Below are positions 23,001 through 33,016 of a stretch of 64,000 nucleotides of DNA, piece after piece (the first letter of the stretch is position 1; each line of letters starts with the position of its first letter). The stretch is from Hofstenia miamia (Eukaryota; Xenacoelomorpha; Acoela). The notes under the pieces were generated by a model, which made no database searches, had not been told where the DNA came from, and saw nothing but the letters and a program-made list of their open reading frames with translations. Both the position numbers and the translations under genes were made by a program. The stretch covers positions 2,282,992 through 2,346,991 of the forward strand of contig SCFE01000032.1 of NCBI GenBank assembly GCA_004352715.1, given 5' to 3'.

Positions 23001-26000
23001 AACGGGATAATCAATCTCTGTGGTCAAAATATTTTGGATCAAATACTCAGCAAGTGCAAAAACAAGCCATTCGCAGTAATAGCTGATGAAGTCACTGACG
23101 TGTCCAATAAGGAGCAATTGTCACTTTGTATTCGTTTTTTTATTCAACTACAAACAGCGTTCGTGAAGACTTTTGTCAATTCATCGAATGTACTGATGGA
23201 ATAACTGGTTCTGCATTAGCTAATTTTATACTACAAGCACTACAGTCAATGGGACTTGATTTAAATCTCNCGACTTGAAATCGGATCTAACCAACAATTG
23301 TCAATTACAAGCTTGCTAAGTGAAGAAAGAGCGAAGTGTTTAAAACGTAACAGATCAATTCTGCGGCATATTGTCGAAACAGTGCTTTTATGTGGACGCC
23401 AAACTCTTCCATTAAGAGGTCATCGTTATAGTAATCAGGATACGCTTGCTCCTGAAAGTTCCAATCCAGGAAACTTTAAAGCCTTGCTTTTTTATCGAGG
23501 GGAGTTTGATCTATCTCTTGCGAAACACCTAAACGATGCAGATAAGAAAGGTCATAAAAGAACACAATATACTTCATGGCGTATCCAAAACGGGATAATC
23601 AATCTCTGTGGTCAAAATATTTTGGATCAAATACTCAGCAAGTGCAAAAACAAGCCATTCGCAGTAATAGCTGATGAAGTCACTGACGTGTCCAATAAGG
23701 AGCAATTGTCACTTTGTATTCGTTTTTTTATTCAACTACAAACAGCGTTCGTGAAGACTTTTGTCAATTCATCGAATGTACTGATGGAATAACTGGTTCT
23801 GCATTAGCTAATTTTATACTACAAGCACTACAGTCAATGGGACTTGATTTAAATCTCTTAATTGGACAGTGTTTCGATGGAGCCAGCTCAATGTCTGGAA
23901 GCACTAAAGGAGCAGCAACTATTATAAAGGAACAATGTCCAAAGGCAATATACACTCATTGTGCAGCACATCGTCTGAGTTTGGTTGTCGTAAAAAGTGC
24001 TGACATTATCCCTATTCGAAATATGTTTGGAATATTAGACAGAGTGTATTTCTTCTTTAATGCGCATCCAAAACGTCAAACAGCTCTTGAAAAAGCAATT
24101 GATGATACATCACCCGAAGCAAAGCGGAAAAAACTAAAATGTCGCTGCAAAACTCGTTGGCTAGAAAGCATCAATGCATTGGAAACCTTCCTCGATCTAA
24201 TACAGGCTGTTGTTGAATGGCTTACAACCATAACAAATAATCCACATTTGTGGTCAAGGGATAGCGTGATCGATGCACAATGCTTTTTGTCAGCTATAAA
24301 AAGCTTTGAGTTTTAGATATCTTTGATCGTCGCTAACGATTGTGTAGGTGCACTTCGTCCAGTAACAGTGGCGTTACAGGGAATGGAGGTCGATGTCATC
24401 AGTGGTGTTGCCATGATCGAACAAGTTGGTGAACATCTTCAGAAGATGAGAAACACAATTGATATTAGACAAAACCAATGGCACGATAAAGGGACAGAAA
24501 TTGGTGCATTATGGGGAACTGAGCCAATAATTCCACGTATTGTGGGAAAACAAACATATCGTGACAACACACACGGCAGAATCTCCCAATGCTTACTATA
24601 GGCGAATAATTTCAATACCATTGTTGGACAAATTCCAAACTGAGCTAAAAAACAGATTTTCAGTTCCTCAAAAAGAGCGTTATAAGGCACTGATTTTGCT
24701 TCCAACTGCAGGTTTAATTAATATGTCTCTGGATGAAATGGTACAACTGCAGTTTGCCTGCTAAGTGAACTAGAAATGTGGCAGCAAAAATGGCGCTTTC
24801 TTGATAGTTCGCAGAAACTTCCAAATACAATTTCTCAGACTTTGGAACAGTGCCCCACCATCGCTTTCCCTCAGATATCCAAAGTTCTAGAAAGTTTGGC
24901 CGCATTGCCAGTCACATCATGTTCAGCAGAACGTTCTTTCAGTCTGCTCAAACGTTTGAAAGGTTGTCTTCGCTCTTCAATGGCACAAACACGATTAACA
25001 AATTTGGCTCTGTTGAGCATTCATCGCGCTATACCTGTTAATCCCGATACGATAGTAAACACTTTCTGCAAAGCGCATGCAAGGCGTTTTGAAGTCGATC
25101 ACATCGATGTTGACTAACATGCATGTGATTTTGTTACATATACTTTATGTTATAATGTACTTATGACTGTATTGTACATTCTACATGTTATAGTTGCTTT
25201 TCAAAAATATGTTGATCTAATTTTATTTGACTTTTAATTGCAATACTTTGCATAGTTTATGATGAGAATTGTTTCGTTAACTTTTTTTCACATCATCTTA
25301 ATCAGTGACATTATTAAATAAGTCAATACACTAAATATTACTCAAAATTATTAACTTATACATACACTCGGTAGTGCCCTGCACTAAATAGTCACTGGTG
25401 CCCTTTTCTTGAATTGGAAACCCCTAACCAAAAATGCTAAGTGCGCCACTGACCTATTGTCATCGTCATGTATATACGCTAGTGTAAGAATGAATACTAA
25501 AGGTAAAGAGTACAAATCATTTACATGTACAAGTACAGAAATGGTCAAAAACCATATTCGGGCAAGTGCAACAACCGTTAATGAATTAGTACAGTTGCTC
25601 TTATATGAACTCTAGAAGCGAAATACAACTACTTAAATTTATACATTGGCTGTATGGATATGGAATATTTGAAACAAAGATTGTGAAAGCAAGAAAAAGC
25701 CATATATTGTTAGAGAAGAAGGTTATTAAAGTCTTGCTTCGATAGTTCTATTAACATGTTAGTTTTTAAATGAGAAATGTGATTAACCACAACATGCTAT
25801 AATAATAAAATGTAAAGCAAAACATACCATATGATAAAAAGTCACTATCGTTGACACTATCCCCGTCAGACTGCAAACTAATGAATTGATAAAATAAGAA
25901 AATAGAGACAAAACCATACCGTCGAACAATTCTTTTCACACGAGGTTTTTCAGTATACTTATCTTCCGTTAACTAATCGTATTATTAAAATAGCAATACT

Positions 26001-28223
26001 AAAATAATCAATTACGTCTATATCCAAATGACAATCTTCATCACTTTCCAGGGAAGTATCTAAAAACAAAATTACGATAAAAGCATTTCACTTTCATTGT
26101 TCAGCCTGCGATTTTTGAAAGAACTCATCAAAACTTTAGCATTGAAAGTTCATATTATATGAACTCACTGGATCATTGCCTAGACGTTTTGAAGTGTTTC
26201 AGATGAAATGGAAATACCCCCTTTTTCAGCAACAATATTGTAAATTAAACAGCAAAACTCTATTTGTAAAAAACAGCCGATAAAATTAGAGATCCCAAAA
26301 TGGTTTTGGATGAGGTATATCGTGTTTCGTATGACACATATAAGAGAGTAACATGGATATTGATGAATACATGCCTCACAATCTAATTTAGAAAGATTTT
26401 ATACTGAACATTTTTGGTCATTAAATTTTTTATGATTTTCAATTGGCATTAGTATGATTGACATTTAAATGAAATTGTTAGGCTAAGGTCCTAACAAAAT
26501 CCCACACCACGATTTTTACATTTAAAGACAAATGTTTTATAGACAGGCATTGTGTTAACTTTGAAAATAGTGTTAAAAATGAGAATGTAAAATTTATCGG
26601 CAAAAGCTCAATTATGTTAATACAAACAAATCTTGTTTCATTTCAATTGGTAACTATAATTGCATTAAATTGAAGCTATTCGCAAAACGAATAGATTTTA
26701 CTTCATTCCGGAATAGAGATGTACCGGAATCCGTTAAAATTGGCAATTGCACAACCCGGATTCGGATATCCGGTAAAATTTAACTTGTCTACCGGATTTG
26801 GCGAGACAACATATATGCAATATTATCGCAAAATTCTGAGATAAAACTTGATGTAATAATGGTATCTGAGGAAAAAACAATATTTTTCCATAATACTCAA
26901 GCTGTCATGCAGCAAAACAAGTTTTCTGACATATTAGAACGTAATGTATTTCGTTGACTTGACAATAGATTACAATGAAAGCCGAACATTCATTCACTTG
27001 ATAGTGGCAATGTTAAAAATTATTTATTTTTATACACAATAGGTCGATATTAATTGAGAAATGTTCTTCAATAATAATTGAACAATATATTATCCGGCAG
27101 TCAAATTAATCGATATCCGGTATATTGAATTTATTATGCGAATCCTATCCCTATTCCTGAAGTACAAGTAAATCCACCGACGAGGTAGAGATGGAAATGC
27201 TGCCTAAAGCTGAAATATCACGACTACTTTTGATATCGATTTCCCTGCTAGTAAAGGAGAACAAATATTTTAGCACAGTACATTTTCATGGCACACGATC
27301 CCATTTTATGGGATCAAATTGATTGTGCTATAAATTCTTTTCTATTTGAGTGAAAATAATCGGTAATTGCGATTAGACTAATCACGGAATTCCCTTCGTG
27401 CAACAACAATTAAATTATCAACCATGAGATGCATTAAGTAATGAGAACACTATCCACTCACGTCACTTAGATTTTGCTTTTCAGAGTTGGAGGTAGATGG
27501 CGAGTATGATACTTACATAAAGGATTAATAAAGCAACATTTGAAAGAATCAATATTGACGAGTTGGCATTTGGGATCAAATCTATGGGAACTATAAAACA
27601 GAATTATTGAAAAAGTAGATTAATTGAAATAGTTACATGACATCATATGTTAGTAGCGATTCAAAACAAGCCATATTTGTTGAAATACAGAGCGAAAGTA
27701 TGTTATAAATAATGGAGTTTAATACATTGTGGTTATTTCAATATTAATATTGTCAGCCTGCGAAAAGTAATTTGAATAATTTTGAAATGGTAAAACTTAA
27801 AATATGAAATCACAGCAAATACATTTTCAAAAAAATTGTAGTACTATAAACAAATTAACGCGACTTTTTGATATCCAGAAATATTCTAATTGTATGGCCA
27901 AAATTTCAGCATCTAATATTATATCGATGTGTATTTTAAAAAAGAATGCTGCTTCAATCAAATTCATTATTTGCTTCTAAAGCTCTGCACAAGGAAATTG
28001 AAAGCTGAGCAAAAGAATGGTATATTTTAAAAAAATAATAAAGATTACCTGTTTCTTTACATGTAGTAGCATGTAACTCTTTCCTTTGTTCATATTTTAC
28101 TAAAAGCTCTAAGTCTTTTACGAATTCTGCTAATTTATCTGGAGGAATAGAGTCATATCCCAATTCGGAAAGATTCCGGCGTACATCTTCATCAGAAAAA
28201 TGAGAATGCTGGGAATCCACCAT
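17089..28223 (-). CDS. HYLS1: HYLS1 centriolar/ciliogenesis protein, seven exons
   Basis: HYLS1 is a core centriolar protein needed for cilium formation. Exons on the minus strand: 28049-28223, 26016-26059, 25920-25972, 25828-25877, 18781-18812, 17169-17255, 17089-17124. All have GT donors and AG acceptors, and phases agree at every junction, giving 159 codons. The start MVDSQHSHFSDEDVRRNLSE plus LGYDSIPPDKLAEFVKDLE fits the N-terminal motif of invertebrate HYLS1. Residues 83-91 (KPRVKRIVR) match the KPxxKRxVLRR segment. The HYLS1 box is present: RTDLFRFQNYQKVW then PGEKSRKELRWHIREQM. The protein is short against the ~300 residues of the human protein, and the C-terminal end is not certain. 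For exon 6 the acceptor GAAAG at 17256 keeps frame; the nearer TTTAG does not. Introns 2, 3 and 6 are 43, 42 and 44 nt; intron 4 (7.0 kb) holds transposons. Confidence 0.87.
17256..18780 (-). other. HYLS1 intron 5
   Basis: Intron of 1.5 kb on the minus strand. On the plus strand 17940-18115 is open and reads INAAWRKVLPQCIKSKK then NGRPKRRSVSETDKY to a stop. The 'AW..V.P.CI' and AT-hook-like GRPKRR are reminiscent of pogo-type transposase tails but too short to name. Otherwise nothing. Confidence 0.4.
18813..20224. other. HYLS1 intron 4, left part
   Basis: No gene. Contains the 77-bp tandem duplication described separately, and a GC-richer stretch at 19110-19215 that looks like worn repeat. 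Open frames 19293-19631 and 19881-20093 carry no recognisable motif. Confidence 0.45.
19249..19402. repeat. 77-bp tandem duplication
   Basis: Two adjacent copies beginning AATGGAGGTAATAAGAATAA and running through GCACTTTATGTC...AAAGACTGTTCATCAATG, offset by 77 bp, with a few differences. No coding content. Confidence 0.75.
20225..20990 (-). pseudogene. Non-LTR reverse transcriptase, catalytically dead
   Basis: A 130-codon open frame (20551-20943) reads FANLSKPFDIMSH, SFLTNMYQAVKLGG, CSILGPRLFSIYVNNIANCL and QLANETCLYF. It follows the CR1/jockey RT pattern, but key residues are changed: LDLSKAFD has lost its first Asp (ANLSKPFD), GVPQGS has become GLLHCS and FADDT has become LANET, losing both catalytic Asp. 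Downstream on the minus strand RLNDDLYFSAFLNDKIGKLA and NYYGPHLYGLISY continue the RT thumb with stops. It lies inside HYLS1 intron 4, same strand. Confidence 0.82.
22169..22378 (+). repeat. 36-bp coding minisatellite, about six units
   Basis: Units start at 22169 and every 36 bp thereafter (22205, 22241, 22277, 22313, 22349). Each encodes a 12-residue block of form SxVPxxIHxxxE; units 1 and 4 share the variant VPVPIHPTAE. The array opens exactly at the 5' edge of the second hAT exon and stays in frame into the transposase, so it encodes a Pro/Thr-rich linker between the basic N-terminus and the zinc-finger region. Confidence 0.9.
22684..23857 (+). repeat. Assembly duplication around a single N
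   Basis: 22684-23269 is repeated almost identically at 23271-23857, separated by one N at 23270. The first copy lacks one A (AACTTTAAGCC against AACTTTAAAGCC), which breaks its frame. Most likely two haplotypes or overlapping contigs were joined without collapsing; the second copy keeps the better frame. Confidence 0.85.
25455..25617 (+). CDS. Possible short coding segment beside hAT end
   Basis: Immediately right of the hAT terminus the plus strand is open to TAG at 25617, reading MNTKGKEYKSFTCTST, then IRASATTVNELVQLLLYEL. The last stretch has the look of a Ras-association-type domain start ('..yKSi.vs.tTtv.evi.llL.kf'), but it is short, no flanking exon was found, and it runs opposite to HYLS1. 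It may be chance. Confidence 0.2.
25620..25827. other. HYLS1 intron 4, right edge
   Basis: Begins with the exon 4 donor GTATGT on the minus strand. No exon-like segment with acceptor and donor was found here. Confidence 0.4.
26060..28048 (-). other. HYLS1 intron 1
   Basis: A 1.99-kb intron, donor GTAATC and acceptor TTTTTAG. It holds a small MITE-like repeat at 26708-27158 and otherwise plain AT-rich DNA. Confidence 0.6.
26708..27158. repeat. MITE-like element with CCGG-rich motifs
   Basis: The left end CCGGAATAGAGATGTACCGG and the right end, inverted, CAGGAATAGGGATAGG resemble each other; repeated ATCCGG/CCGGAT motifs lie inside (for example CCCGGATTCGGATATCCGG). No ORF. Similar in style to non-autonomous hAT elements, but no 8-bp target duplication was recognised. 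Lies in HYLS1 intron 1. Confidence 0.4.
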
Positions 28224-30039
28224 TAATCTAGTGCAATTGACACATCAATAGAAATTCACCAAAACCAACTATTAAGAAATTTAAAATTATTATAAAACAG
28301 TTAAAAACCAATGCAATTGTAAAAAATAGACACTACTTTTCTAAAAATATTAACAATGTTTAAAATATAATAATCAAAGACATTGTATTCAAACTAAGCA
28401 AATATATTAGGCATCAATAGGATGGCGAACCAAAATCTCATGTCCATCACTCTTGAAATTGTGATATCAGACATACCTAATATCCATGCACGTACATTTT
28501 GAAAGTTCGAAATTCCATAGATTATTTTAGTTTTAGGGTTGTAAAAATATCAAAACGTAATCAATGAAACGTGAGAATATATTTGAACAAATGCATAAAT
28601 TATCATTTTGAATGTTTTGAAAGGATCGTATTTCACATAAATTATTAACATTATATAAAAGAAAGTAATGTTTAAACTCACTGACACAACAAACATTTTA
28701 TATGTAACTATTGTTCCTTTCTTTATATTAATCTTATGCAAGTATTTGCTAATTTCTATTGATGAGGTCTCCTTGGCCTTCCAGTTTCAACAAATCACGG
28801 TTCATCCTTCTATAAAATGTCAAACTATCAATTTGTTATATTCCATGACAATCAGTTTGATTTCCTTTTGTTTTTTATTCCATTCACATAGAATGTCTCA
28901 ACTTAACTTTCTGATTGTAGTAAAAGGCTTATAATTTCAATATTCTTTTCGTTAAAAAAATCTCTTACCGTAATCCTTACTTGTGTTGATGATGCAGTTG
29001 ATAACTTTGATTCCAAGGTTATAACTTATGAAACCAATTATATCTGTTATTTTACAATCGTAATTACAGAATGCCAGTTCAGATTAACATCGAATCACTA
29101 CTTTCTCAATGTGTTCAGTTTATCTCTACCCTGCCAAATTTTAGCGTTGTTGTCATTAAAATCAATTTGATGATGTCAGAGGTACCAAAACACCAATTTT
29201 TATTTCTCCAATCCGAACATATGCAAGCTATAGTTTTGCCAAATTTCACTGTGTGGTAATAAATAGGGATAAATATTTGGAGGTTTTGCTGGAGGGACGG
29301 GACAGCAGATAGCTGAAGCCTTTCTTATGGTATTTAGCAATTGAGCACACCTTCAAAGAGCGGACTGTTGACATTTTTCAAGAAACCAAGCCAAAAAATA
29401 CTAGTGCTAGCAATAGAGTTTCAAGGGATACCCGCAGAAGTGTAGGTGATTAAGCTCATATAGTTGTAAACGCTTTTATTTCACTACATCATGAAAATCG
29501 CTTAGAGACCAATGTCGCATCTCAAATAGAAATAGCCTATTTTAATTATTTAAAAAAATACTGCAATAAAACATTGCTTATATAAAGCCAATAATTTGAT
29601 TGAAAAATGGAATGAAAATCTACTACTTACTTTTAAAAGAGAGTAAAATTCTGGATCAATTACACAATATATTACCCTTAATAAAAATTTGAATTTATTG
29701 TATTTTATGCAAAATCTGGATTTTGAAGGGCTGTTAAGGAGGGGGCTTCCTCATTAATATTTTCATAGCAAAGGCGACTTTTAAGACAGTTTCATATGTG
29801 TATTATACGTAAGAACAACGTCAGAGACAGAAAATCCGATGAACATGTACAGGGGATTGCACTCATTCAATATTAAATACTACATTTTCTCTTAAACTAC
29901 ATATGATCTAGAATGTATCTATGGTTTCAATAACAACATGCTTTGTTCTGCCTCGAAACCACGTCAATTTAAAAATGTCAATTTGTATATAATTTTTTAA
30001 GATAGCTTTCTACTAGGCCAATGCCTATATATTCGAACT
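28224..30039. other. HYLS1 upstream region, no confident gene
   Basis: Contains the HYLS1 5' flank; no TATA box is obvious. On the minus strand at 28755-28905 two adjoining open stretches in different frames (CEWNKKQKEIKLIVMEYNK, then FYRRMNRDLLKLEGQGDLIN and a stop) look coding-like but are not recognised. Plus frames 28668-28934 and 29071-29259 are hydrophobic, AT-driven and unsupported. Confidence 0.35.
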
Positions 30040-30297
30040 ACGCACTACAAATTTGCGTTTTTTAGAAGGGAATATGACAAACATGCCTTTCCAAAATTCT
30101 AGAAGTCGTATTCTCTTTATCCCTCGACTTCTAAATCACTGCACTAAATTTAACTCAATACTTAAAGGAGGCGACATTATCTCTAACCTAAATGTTCTAT
30201 ACGAATCCTTTGATTGCGTCAAGTATGCGTTGAATAAGAAAACAAAGTTGTTAAAAAAATTTCTACATAGTTCTATTAATATTAATACAGAATATTA
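30040..30297 (+). pseudogene. Possible LINE RT C-terminal tail
   Basis: The 81-codon frame has MPFQNSRSRILFIPRLLNH then CTKFNSILKGGDIISN. This vaguely matches the terminal pattern of jockey/R1-type ORF2 proteins ('..iPxxRTxxyxxSplxRxxxxyNxl..'). No RT catalytic motifs are nearby. Could be an unrelated fragment. Confidence 0.25.
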
Positions 30298-31574
30298 AAA
30301 ACTTACGACTGCTTACATTTAAATGATTTAATAGCTACACTGATCTTTTTGCGAATGAAAACAGCAATAAATGGGAATTATATGATTTATTGTAATATTA
30401 ATATATAGTCACAATATTCACTCTGAAAATGTCGTGACTGTCATGGATTTCTGACAGAATTGGTTGATTTTCAATAAATAGTGCACTTCTGGTGCTGAGA
30501 TCTTTGTCACAATTGTAGCATTGGCAAGGAAATATTCAATCCTATTTCAGAATAAAGGCTTATATTTTGAAAGTGGAAACGCAAAATTCTAAATGTACGT
30601 ATATTTAAATAGAATATGGGAATGGGGTATTATGTCTCGAATACAACACTATCGACTAATCGACAGATATTTAGAATCGTTTCCAGAATAAGAATGACAA
30701 AAAATTTGTGCATCATTTGATAATTACTTAAACAACCTTTATCACTAAAATCATGAATATAATCATTAACGTGCGTTGAATGGGATTGTGAAATTATAAT
30801 TTATAACATTAGTAGGTAAATATGAATGCAGTAATCAATTGCTAAAGAAAAATTGTTTGCAATGATTCAAAATACTAATTACTTTAAGAATGACATTGGA
30901 CCAATAATGAATATAATTATGTTGTACATTCTCTTTTGTCATTTATATTCTCTATATTTTAAAAACTTTTGAGCATCTATACATGATAACGTTTTCGTAC
31001 GATTTTGATTAGCTCAGAGCTCATTAACATACACTACCGCATTCAGGTTTAACTACCGCATTCAGGTTTATTTATTACAATTATTTTTTAAATTTGGTTT
31101 TTTTTAAAAATTTAGTTGTTTTTGAATATCTAGCTGATTGCAATATCGAGCTGCAGTCACAACCCCCATTGAATTTATATTTCGCAAATTTTTCCTTTCA
31201 CTAATTAATCATGGTTGGTATTTTTTGGATGTGTCTCACTTCCCCCAAAATCACTCTCCCCACATCTCTGACCACACAAAATATTAAATACCGTTAGAGA
31301 AAATTTTACAGTAAAATTGAAATTATATTTTTAATAAAATCTATATTTTTTTTTAATCTATTTTTATTTATTTTTTATGCAGTTTAAATTTCTGAAAAAC
31401 GGGAATTCAAAAAAAAAAAAGTAAAAATGTGCAAAAAATTTAAACATTTACTATTTTCATATTTTATATGTATATTTTTCCCCCCACACTGTTTTGATCT
31501 AAACCAAAGAATTAGGGAATTTGGTTAGCATGCCTTGTGCTGTGTAATTTCAAAATTCATAGCTAATATATAAA
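30298..31574. other. No gene seen
   Basis: AT-rich. Holds a perfect ~19-bp tandem duplication (ACTACCGCATTCAGGTTTA twice, ~31032-31070) and, at 31227-31248, one arm of a 22-bp sequence that recurs inverted at 35855-35876. Confidence 0.45.
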
Positions 31575-32574
31575 NNNNNNNNNNNNNNNNNNNNNNNNNN
31601 NNNNNNNNNNNNNNNNNNNNNNNNNNNNNNNNNNNNNNNNNNNNNNNNNNNNNNNNNNNNNNNNNNNNNNNNNNNNNNNNNNNNNNNNNNNNNNNNNNNN
31701 NNNNNNNNNNNNNNNNNNNNNNNNNNNNNNNNNNNNNNNNNNNNNNNNNNNNNNNNNNNNNNNNNNNNNNNNNNNNNNNNNNNNNNNNNNNNNNNNNNNN
31801 NNNNNNNNNNNNNNNNNNNNNNNNNNNNNNNNNNNNNNNNNNNNNNNNNNNNNNNNNNNNNNNNNNNNNNNNNNNNNNNNNNNNNNNNNNNNNNNNNNNN
31901 NNNNNNNNNNNNNNNNNNNNNNNNNNNNNNNNNNNNNNNNNNNNNNNNNNNNNNNNNNNNNNNNNNNNNNNNNNNNNNNNNNNNNNNNNNNNNNNNNNNN
32001 NNNNNNNNNNNNNNNNNNNNNNNNNNNNNNNNNNNNNNNNNNNNNNNNNNNNNNNNNNNNNNNNNNNNNNNNNNNNNNNNNNNNNNNNNNNNNNNNNNNN
32101 NNNNNNNNNNNNNNNNNNNNNNNNNNNNNNNNNNNNNNNNNNNNNNNNNNNNNNNNNNNNNNNNNNNNNNNNNNNNNNNNNNNNNNNNNNNNNNNNNNNN
32201 NNNNNNNNNNNNNNNNNNNNNNNNNNNNNNNNNNNNNNNNNNNNNNNNNNNNNNNNNNNNNNNNNNNNNNNNNNNNNNNNNNNNNNNNNNNNNNNNNNNN
32301 NNNNNNNNNNNNNNNNNNNNNNNNNNNNNNNNNNNNNNNNNNNNNNNNNNNNNNNNNNNNNNNNNNNNNNNNNNNNNNNNNNNNNNNNNNNNNNNNNNNN
32401 NNNNNNNNNNNNNNNNNNNNNNNNNNNNNNNNNNNNNNNNNNNNNNNNNNNNNNNNNNNNNNNNNNNNNNNNNNNNNNNNNNNNNNNNNNNNNNNNNNNN
32501 NNNNNNNNNNNNNNNNNNNNNNNNNNNNNNNNNNNNNNNNNNNNNNNNNNNNNNNNNNNNNNNNNNNNNNNNNN
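31575..32574. other. Assembly gap of exactly 1000 N
   Basis: A run of exactly 1000 N, the usual placeholder for a gap of unknown size. Open frames drawn across it are meaningless. The bases just right of it (GGGGTGTCATGAGAGAGCTG) recur in diverged form near 35061, so a repeat borders the gap. Confidence 0.95.
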
Positions 32575-32849
32575 TTAATGCAGGGGTGTCATGAGAGAGC
32601 TGACTCCCACTCATTGTTGCCAGGCTAATTCTAAATTCTAGTGAAATGATTTATTTCGAAAGAAATTATGGTATTTAACCAATGAAAAAAAAGAGTTTAT
32701 TAGCAAATGAAATTTATGTTATGTTAATAAGTCATTTTTAACGAGAAAATAGCTTAAGAATTATATTTCTCGTCGATACAAAGAAATCGCTTATTTCTTC
32801 TGATTTATCTAATAAGAACTTGCGAACATAAAAAATATTTAATTACATC

Positions 32850-32968
32850 ATATTCAACTATTTATGGGGTGCATAGTATTTTATAATTTGTTTTTGTTAG
32901 ATTAAGTATTGTATTTGTAGTATAGGCGTTATTGACTAATTTTATTCAATAGACTGACAAAATTATCC
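32850..32968 (+). repeat. Direct repeat, copy A (recurs at 34642-34764)
   Basis: Begins ATATTCAACTATTTATGGGG and ends CAAAATTATCC. The second copy at 34642-34764, after a single N, has the same bases with a small insertion and a few changes, and is followed by different sequence. The two probably represent one locus with and without the foldback insertion. Confidence 0.7.
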
Positions 32969-33016
32969 GGATCAATTTTACTTTAGGGGACTTTTTCAAA
33001 AAAAATTTGATGACTC

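Larger units (their letters stand above)
21667..25117 (+). pseudogene. hAT transposase, spliced, with frameshifts
   Basis: Exon 1 (21667-21755) starts MPRNERLKRQKK, a basic N-terminus, and ends at a strong donor GTAAGT. The intron is 21756-22167, with acceptor TTTCTCTAG. Exon 2 joins in frame (CA|G) into a 12-residue repeat, then HRFPARKQYGKNRSFQAHYL (start of the TTF-type zinc finger, whose core is deleted), LSEERAKCLKRNR, IADEVTDVSNKEQLSLCIRF (first catalytic region), QCFDGASSMSG, THCAAHRLSLVVV, RCKTRWLES and finally LPVTSCSAERSFSLLKRLKG, the hAT dimerisation motif, to the stop at 25117. Disruptions: slip in a T run near 23725, TAG near 24315, frameshifts near 24570-24595 and 24750. Confidence 0.87.
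21149..25451 (+). mobile_element. hAT element (TTF/ZMYM-like, DUF4371 type)
   Basis: Both ends carry CAGTGGCGCAC: left 21149-21159, right inverted 25441-25451. This is a typical hAT terminus. The interior encodes a spliced hAT transposase with a DUF4371-type core and a hAT dimerisation tail. The 8-bp sequences outside the two ends (TTCACATA and ACCTATTG) do not match, so the expected target duplication is absent or eroded. The 4303-bp length is inflated by a ~586-bp assembly duplication; the true length is near 3.7 kb. It lies in HYLS1 intron 4, opposite strand. Confidence 0.9.

Noticed and set aside
28668-28934. Hydrophobic 88-codon plus-strand frame
   Set aside because: Leu/Ile/Phe content follows from T-rich DNA; the opposite strand looks more coding-like and neither is recognised.
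31550-32614. 354-codon minus-strand frame
   Set aside because: It consists almost entirely of the 1000-N gap.
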